Assembly (NCBI GenBank): GCA_045600025.1
Contig: JAZRXC010000020.1
Location: 1 to 8,578 of the forward strand
Direction of reading: 5' to 3'
Length of the DNA: 8,578 nt
Source: UBA3774 sp045600025
GTDB taxonomy: Bacteria; Bacillota; Clostridia; Lachnospirales; Lachnospiraceae
Shown here: positions 5,213 through 8,578 of the stretch, in pieces
Layout: each line of letters starts with the position of its first letter
How positions within the stretch are numbered: position 1 is the stretch's first letter
Position numbers and translations under genes: made by a program
The notes under the pieces: generated by a model
What the model was told of the DNA's origin: nothing
What the model saw: only the letters and a program-made list of their open reading frames with translations
Databases searched by the model: none

Positions 5213-6742
5213 ATGAAGAAAAAATTGTTATGCATGCTTTTAGCGACAGCAGTGGCCGTATCACTTTTTCCGATGACAGCGATGGCGACACAGGAAGATG
5301 CGGTTGCATCAATCGGCGACACAAAGTATACGTCTCTGGAAGAGGCACTTGCGGCGGCGCAGCCTGATGAAACAGTGGTCCTTCTTAAAGACATTACTAG
5401 TAGCGCAGATGATATCACCGTTCCGGAATTGGCAATATTAGATTTGAATAATCACGTACTAAAGACAACGGGAACAGTTGAAAATAACGGAACTATATCG
5501 CTCTATCAAGAAAACGCAGATATTATAGAGTTTCTTCTTTATAATGTTCCCGGCGCTTACGGAGCAGGGGAAGAATTAAAGCTTCCGAACGAGGAAGCGC
5601 CGGATTATATAGTCCCTGCTGGCGCATTTGTTACAGCATATGGTGACCCCGCATATCAGCAGCTTGACTTTGCTATCGGCGATGAGCCGCTGGTTTGGAA
5701 CAAAGACGTTCCTGCGGGCATGCAGCTTGATGTTACTTATAATTTAACACTCGGCGGAGATATTCTTGCACCTAAGACGCCGGACGTATATTCGACAGAA
5801 GTTACAGCAAATAAAATTACCTTAAGTAATGACATTGTAATCGGAAGCAACGATATAGAAGACGGAGGAGCCAGTCTCTATATTTTAAGTATTTATGATG
5901 AAATGTTCGGAGATACTATCGGAGCATTTACTGCAAACGGAAAGACGATTACGCTTAATAGAACAGGCGAGCTGATTTGCTCATCAGATATTGAATTCGA
6001 TGATTCGGTTCTTGTTCCGGGCGAAGACGGGATGATTATTGATAAGGACGAGGACACCGGGAGTAAATTAATTACATACAGACTTTGCGAACCAACTCCG
6101 GCTGACGTAATAGATACTCTGCACCCTTCAATTACAGCCCCTGTTACAGGTGCAACACCGAGCAAGGTGGCGACACCTGAGGCGGGCGCCAACTACACCG
6201 CAGGCGAAGTAGCATGGAATGACGATCCCGAAGTATTTGCACCAAGCACGGCATACACTGCAACCGTTGTTCTGATTCCGAATGAAAATTACAAGTTCGC
6301 TGATGCGCTTGATATCAATATTGACGGAGCAGCAACCATAATATTCCTTGACAATCTTGACGGTACGATAACTGTTATAGCAGAATATCAGCTGACAGAG
6401 CCGGAAGAGGAAAAGAAGGACTGCCATGAGAAGTGGATTGAGTACATCAAAGGAATTAAAGAGCGTTGCAAGCCAAAGATGCCATGCAAACCGGTGTGCC
6501 CTTGCAAACCTGTAACACCTATTAAGCCCATTGTACCTTGCAAGCCGGTAATACCGATTAAGCCTTTTACACCGGCAGATCCTGTAGAGCCTACAGATCC
6601 GCCCGCACAGCCTGCTAAAGACGAGACAGAACAGCCTCCTAAGATGGGAGATGACAGCAACATGATGCTCTGGAGGACGATGTTCGGACTGTCAGCTATG
6701 GGAATTGCAGTACTTGCAGTAACCAAGAAAGAAAGACAGTAA
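5213..6742 (+). CDS. Secreted, probably sortase-anchored surface protein
   Basis: A 509-residue protein with a signal peptide (KKK, hydrophobic core, likely cut after AMA at 23-25). Residues about 33-100 (IGDTKYTSLEEALAAAQPDE and following LLKDIT, LDLNN, NNGTIS) match a repeat-like N-terminal module of Clostridia surface proteins with beta-helix character. Residues about 307-395 (ITAPVTGATPS to AEYQLT) look like an Ig-like beta domain. A short charged helix follows, then a Cys-Lys-Pro region (419-453), a Pro/Asp/Glu spacer, and the C-terminus: PPKMG (475-479) replacing an LPXTG-type signal, a hydrophobic stretch and the tail TKKERQ. AGGAAGGA (5197-5204) lies 8 bases before ATG. The gene follows the symporter by 35 bases without a terminator, so it is probably the last gene of the operon. 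The ligand is unknown. Confidence 0.85.
   Translation: MKKKLLCMLLATAVAVSLFPMTAMATQEDAVASIGDTKYTSLEEALAAAQPDETVVLLKDITSSADDITVPELAILDLNNHVLKTTGTVENNGTISLYQENADIIEFLLYNVPGAYGAGEELKLPNEEAPDYIVPAGAFVTAYGDPAYQQLDFAIGDEPLVWNKDVPAGMQLDVTYNLTLGGDILAPKTPDVYSTEVTANKITLSNDIVIGSNDIEDGGASLYILSIYDEMFGDTIGAFTANGKTITLNRTGELICSSDIEFDDSVLVPGEDGMIIDKDEDTGSKLITYRLCEPTPADVIDTLHPSITAPVTGATPSKVATPEAGANYTAGEVAWNDDPEVFAPSTAYTATVVLIPNENYKFADALDINIDGAATIIFLDNLDGTITVIAEYQLTEPEEEKKDCHEKWIEYIKGIKERCKPKMPCKPVCPCKPVTPIKPIVPCKPVIPIKPFTPADPVEPTDPPAQPAKDETEQPPKMGDDSNMMLWRTMFGLSAMGIAVLAVTKKERQ
6467..6571 (+). repeat. Cys-Lys-Pro tandem repeat region
   Basis: Within the surface protein, two 36-bp units (6500-6535 and 6536-6571) encode PCKPVTPIKPIV and PCKPVIPIKPFT. 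Shorter CKP units precede them (CKPKM, PCKPVC). Five cysteines in about 25 residues are unusual for a wall-spanning Gram-positive stalk, which is normally cysteine-free. Confidence 0.8.
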
Positions 6743-6755
6743 CATAAACAAATCA

Positions 6756-6783
6756 AGACCGGGGAGCAATCCCCGGTCTTTTT
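6756..6783 (+). terminator. Strong intrinsic terminator ending the operon
   Basis: A perfect 10-bp stem AGACCGGGGA/TCCCCGGTCT closes a GCAA tetraloop (6766-6769) and runs into five T (6779-6783), 13 bases after the surface-protein stop. The stem may also stop the convergent LysR transcript, although the leftward T-tract is weaker. Confidence 0.92.
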
Positions 6784-6800
6784 ATGTGCGAGCAGTTTAT

Positions 6801-7715
6801 TTATCTTTCCATCATTTCTGCAAAGGAGTTGAAGTCGAGGAGATCGTTGCTTTCCAAGATGTATGCCTTGAACAGGTCCGCAGCGGGAGTGAGCTTGCGG
6901 CCCTTGGCCCAGACGAGCTGGATGGTGCGGATGGGAAGAGACTCCTCAAGTTTTACCACGCAGACATTCTTAGGGAAATTGCCGGTGGGACGCGGGATAA
7001 ACGCATACCCGAGGCCACTGCTTACCATACCCATAATCAGGTTGTCAAACACTGCTTCATATTCTATAAGAGGACGCACATCTGCGCGCATAAAGATATC
7101 ATCAATCATTCCGCGGATTCTGCAGCTCTTGTCATATGTGATAAAAGGCTGGCCGTCAAGATCTTTTAAGGTCGCAACGCCACGCTTTCCGAGCTCGGAA
7201 TTCTTAGGGGCTATAAGAAACGTACCATGACTGCCGAGAGTAAAACGCTCGAGCTTCGGGTTGTTGCTCTTGGAAGCAATACCGAGATCACATTCACCGC
7301 TTAAGACTGCATCTTCAATCTGACTCGTCGGGAACTGTGACATAGAGAAACGCACACGATAGTCCGGACGATCATGAAGGAACATACTTGTAAGATAAGG
7401 CACATATTCATTTAAGCTGGACATGTAAGCGAGAGCTACATTACCACCGGTCGTATCGGCAGCGATTGCAGCGTCCTTTGCGCCCTGCTCAAGCAGGTCA
7501 AATATCTGATTAACGTAGTTCAAATATACTGTGCCGGCCGGGGTGAGCTTGATAGATCTGCCCAATCTGTAAAACAGTTCGGAATGAATCTCTTCCTCTA
7601 CTGTTCTGATTGCGTAAGTAATGTTCGGCTGGGAGACATATAAAATTTTCGCAGCTTTTGAGAAAGAAAGACAATCAGCCGCAGTCTTGAAATAAAGCAA
7701 ATGTTGAAGATTCAT
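6801..7715 (-). CDS. LysR-type transcriptional regulator
   Basis: A 304-residue regulator, normal LysR length. The N-terminal winged helix-turn-helix is plain: FSKAAKILYVSQPNITYAIR (18-37) followed by the linker helix from about 60. Residues about 90-295 form the two-lobed effector domain (GGNVALAYMSS, GECDLGIASK, GLGYAFIPRP). AGGGGG (7726-7721) lies 5 bases before ATG 7715. It has its own promoter (7772-7744) and faces the upstream operon convergently. LysR proteins normally control a divergent or adjacent gene, but here the flanking ACT gene runs in the same direction, so the target and inducer cannot be named. The product would be a cytoplasmic DNA-binding protein, usually a tetramer. Confidence 0.93.
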   Translation of the reverse strand: MNLQHLLYFKTAADCLSFSKAAKILYVSQPNITYAIRTVEEEIHSELFYRLGRSIKLTPAGTVYLNYVNQIFDLLEQGAKDAAIAADTTGGNVALAYMSSLNEYVPYLTSMFLHDRPDYRVRFSMSQFPTSQIEDAVLSGECDLGIASKSNNPKLERFTLGSHGTFLIAPKNSELGKRGVATLKDLDGQPFITYDKSCRIRGMIDDIFMRADVRPLIEYEAVFDNLIMGMVSSGLGYAFIPRPTGNFPKNVCVVKLEESLPIRTIQLVWAKGRKLTPAADLFKAYILESNDLLDFNSFAEMMER

Positions 7716-7743
7716 ATATACCCCCTATAAATTCTTTTTATGT

Positions 7744-7772
7744 ATAGTACCAAAAACGACAAAAAGAATCAA
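7744..7772 (-). promoter_or_regulatory. LysR gene promoter
   Basis: TTGATT (7772-7767), a 17-bp spacer and TACTAT (7749-7744) make a sigma-A promoter about 29 bases before the LysR ATG. The -35 lies inside the right arm of the inverted repeat at 7761-7821, so the element may be shared with a terminator or bound by a regulator. Confidence 0.55.
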
Positions 7773-7821
7773 CCCGATTTATGTAAAAAAGCCATGATTT
7801 TTAACAAGGTTGACTCTTTTT
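7761..7821 (-). terminator. Long inverted repeat, probable ACT-gene terminator
   Basis: Leftward, AAAAAGAGTCAACC (7821-7808) pairs with GGTTGATTCTTTTT (7774-7761): 14 bp with one G-T pair, 33-nt loop, ending in five T (7765-7761). It starts 9 bases after the ACT-gene stop. The large loop makes it an unusual terminator. It could instead be an operator for the LysR gene, whose -35 it covers. Confidence 0.45.
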
Positions 7822-7829
7822 AGATTATT

Positions 7830-8267
7830 TTATTCGATTGCGAGAATTTTAGGGCTTCTGGCGCCGAGGCAAGTAGCAAGAGCAGTAACGAGTTCATGCG
7901 CATCTGAATTCATATCGCGTATATCAAGAACGAGAGTTACCTCTGCTTCTCCATGAATCGGGAGAGACTGGGATATTGTAAGAATATTTGCCCCGCTTTT
8001 TGATATTGCGGCGAGGAGGTTGCTAAGGACGCCGGGGGAGTGCTCCAGCATGACTGACAGGACTGCTTTTTGACCGTCTGCCATGGCGGAGGGCTCCATG
8101 ACGGAGTCTTTGTATTTGTAATAGGTACTTCTGGATATGCCGGCTTTTCTGCAGGCTTCGGAGACGTCTTTTGCTTTTTCGGTTTCAAGCAGACGTTTTG
8201 CGTCCAGGACTTTTTCGTAATAATCCGGGAGTACGGATTTATGTATTAATAAGTATTCGCTTTTCAT
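7830..8267 (-). CDS. PheB-like ACT domain protein (UPF0735 type)
   Basis: A 145-residue cytoplasmic protein close in size and layout to B. subtilis PheB. The N-terminal part has a helix-turn-helix-like stretch VSEACRKAGISRSTYYKYKD (35-54); the ACT domain follows (68-142: AVLSVMLEHSPGVLSNLL, GANILTISQSLP, EVTLVLDI). ACT domains usually bind amino acids; in B. subtilis pheB precedes the prephenate dehydratase gene, but no such gene is beside it here, so a role in amino-acid sensing is only inferred. AGGAGA (8277-8272) lies 4 bases before ATG 8267; an in-frame TTG at 8285 would lie upstream of this site and is rejected. It has its own promoter and a hairpin at the 5' end of its transcript. Confidence 0.9.
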   Translation of the reverse strand: MKSEYLLIHKSVLPDYYEKVLDAKRLLETEKAKDVSEACRKAGISRSTYYKYKDSVMEPSAMADGQKAVLSVMLEHSPGVLSNLLAAISKSGANILTISQSLPIHGEAEVTLVLDIRDMNSDAHELVTALATCLGARSPKILAIE

Positions 8268-8285
8268 ATTGTCTCCTGCGTACAA

Positions 8286-8306
8286 GTGTCGCTATTTCGC
8301 TGACAC
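8286..8306 (-). promoter_or_regulatory. 5'-terminal hairpin in ACT-gene leader
   Basis: GTGTC (8306-8302) pairs with GACAC (8290-8286), with a bulged A and an added GC/GC step around a GAAATA loop. The predicted transcription start (about 8304) lies at its outer edge, so it would cap the mRNA; it could also be a DNA operator just downstream of the -10. Confidence 0.4.
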
Positions 8307-8310
8307 ATAT

Positions 8311-8339
8311 ATAATAAATTGTTTATGTGCAAAATACAA
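8311..8339 (-). promoter_or_regulatory. ACT-gene promoter
   Basis: TTGTAT (8339-8334), a 17-bp spacer and TATTAT (8316-8311) form a sigma-A promoter about 44 bases before the ACT-gene ATG. A competing reading with TTGCAC as -35 has no good -10 at 17 bp. Confidence 0.6.
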
Positions 8340-8350
8340 GAGAAACTGAT

Positions 8351-8568
8351 TACCGCGGCACATCTTGCGCTTTGGAAACGCTCGCGTCTGCGCATCTTAT
8401 ATATGCGGCACATTTGCAACGGCAAACGTGTCGCGATGCCTACCTCGTCTTCGCCGCCTATTACGCCACTCGCTCCGACTCCCACCGAAACGGGAGCTCT
8501 CCGCTCGGGCGGCTAGGCTCGACTCGCCAACGGCCCTGCTCCAATGTTTGCCTTATGCTAAATGTGCC
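8351..8568. repeat. GC-rich nested palindromic element, candidate dispersed repeat
   Basis: A stretch clearly richer in GC than its surroundings, with no credible gene. Five pairs of inverted arms nest in order: GGCACATTT/AAATGTGCC (8407-8415, 8560-8568), GGCAAAC/GTTTGCC (8421-8427, 8546-8552), GCCTA/TAGGC (8438-8442, 8514-8518), GCCGCC/GGCGGC (8453-8458, 8508-8513) and CTCCC/GGGAG (8479-8483, 8492-8496). The sequence could fold into one long hairpin about 162 nt long. GCGGCACAT also occurs at 8355-8363, a direct repeat 50 bp before the copy at 8405-8413, so the element may extend left. The look is that of a non-autonomous mobile or dispersed palindromic repeat, but copy number cannot be seen here. 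No gene lies from 8268 to the window end. Confidence 0.6.
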
Positions 8569-8578
8569 TTCTTTACTG

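Noticed and set aside
6128..6756. Two leftward open frames under the surface-protein gene, one with Gly-Leu-repeat product
   Set aside because: The Gly-rich repeat merely mirrors the Pro-rich CKP repeats on the coding strand; there are no start signals.
6784..7230. Rightward open frames opposite the LysR gene
   Set aside because: They begin directly after the operon terminator without a promoter and lie antisense to a clear LysR coding sequence.
8264..8516. Short open frames on both strands across the palindromic element
   Set aside because: They cross the ACT-gene promoter and the nested inverted arms, and have no ribosome binding site; they look like translated repeat DNA.
1..8578. tRNA, rRNA, insertion sequence with transposase, phage genes or a defence system
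   Set aside because: I saw no tRNA cloverleaf, rRNA-like stretch, transposase, integrase, nuclease or toxin-antitoxin pair on either strand.

Overview
The window looks like chromosomal DNA from a Gram-positive anaerobe of the class Clostridia (Firmicutes/Bacillota). This is inferred from strong AGGAGG-type ribosome binding sites, sigma-A promoters with 17-bp spacers, T-tract terminators, a surface protein with a sortase-type C-terminus, and gene families typical of that group (TIGR03905-type TSCPD protein, PheB/UPF0735-type ACT protein, Firmicute-type MurG). The species cannot be named from sequence alone.

Layout: (1) 1-49 holds the probable start of a leftward gene, divergent from pgi (glucose-6-phosphate isomerase, 156-1463); their extended -10 elements mirror each other. 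(2) 1464-1725 is non-coding and carries three 36-nt palindromic units with shared TGCGACA ends, each followed by a T-tract: two rightward behind pgi and one leftward behind the next gene. (3) 1726-1998 is a leftward 90-residue protein of a small conserved type with unknown function. Upstream of it lies a consensus leftward promoter and a strongly foldable stretch ending in a terminator-like stem (2014-2156), either a small RNA or an attenuator-type leader. (4) 2235-6783 reads as one rightward operon: promoter, TSCPD protein, murG (ATGA overlap), an SDF/DAACS-family symporter with an unusual N-terminal cytoplasmic domain (GTG start 1 nt after murG), a secreted wall-anchored-type protein, then a strong terminator. 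(5) 6801-8267 holds two leftward genes with separate promoters: a LysR-type regulator and an ACT-domain protein. (6) 8351-8568 is a GC-rich non-coding element with nested inverted arms, resembling a mobile or dispersed palindromic repeat.

The operon combines the last cytoplasmic step of lipid II synthesis (MurG), a membrane transporter and a surface protein, a plausible cell-envelope grouping. The two regulatory proteins downstream have no target that can be read from this window. The most interesting parts are the three equal-length TGCGACA units, the structured leftward RNA at 2014-2156, the transporter whose expected substrate and cation residues are replaced, and the nested palindromic element at the right end. 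None of these is proven to be new; the decisive checks are named with each.
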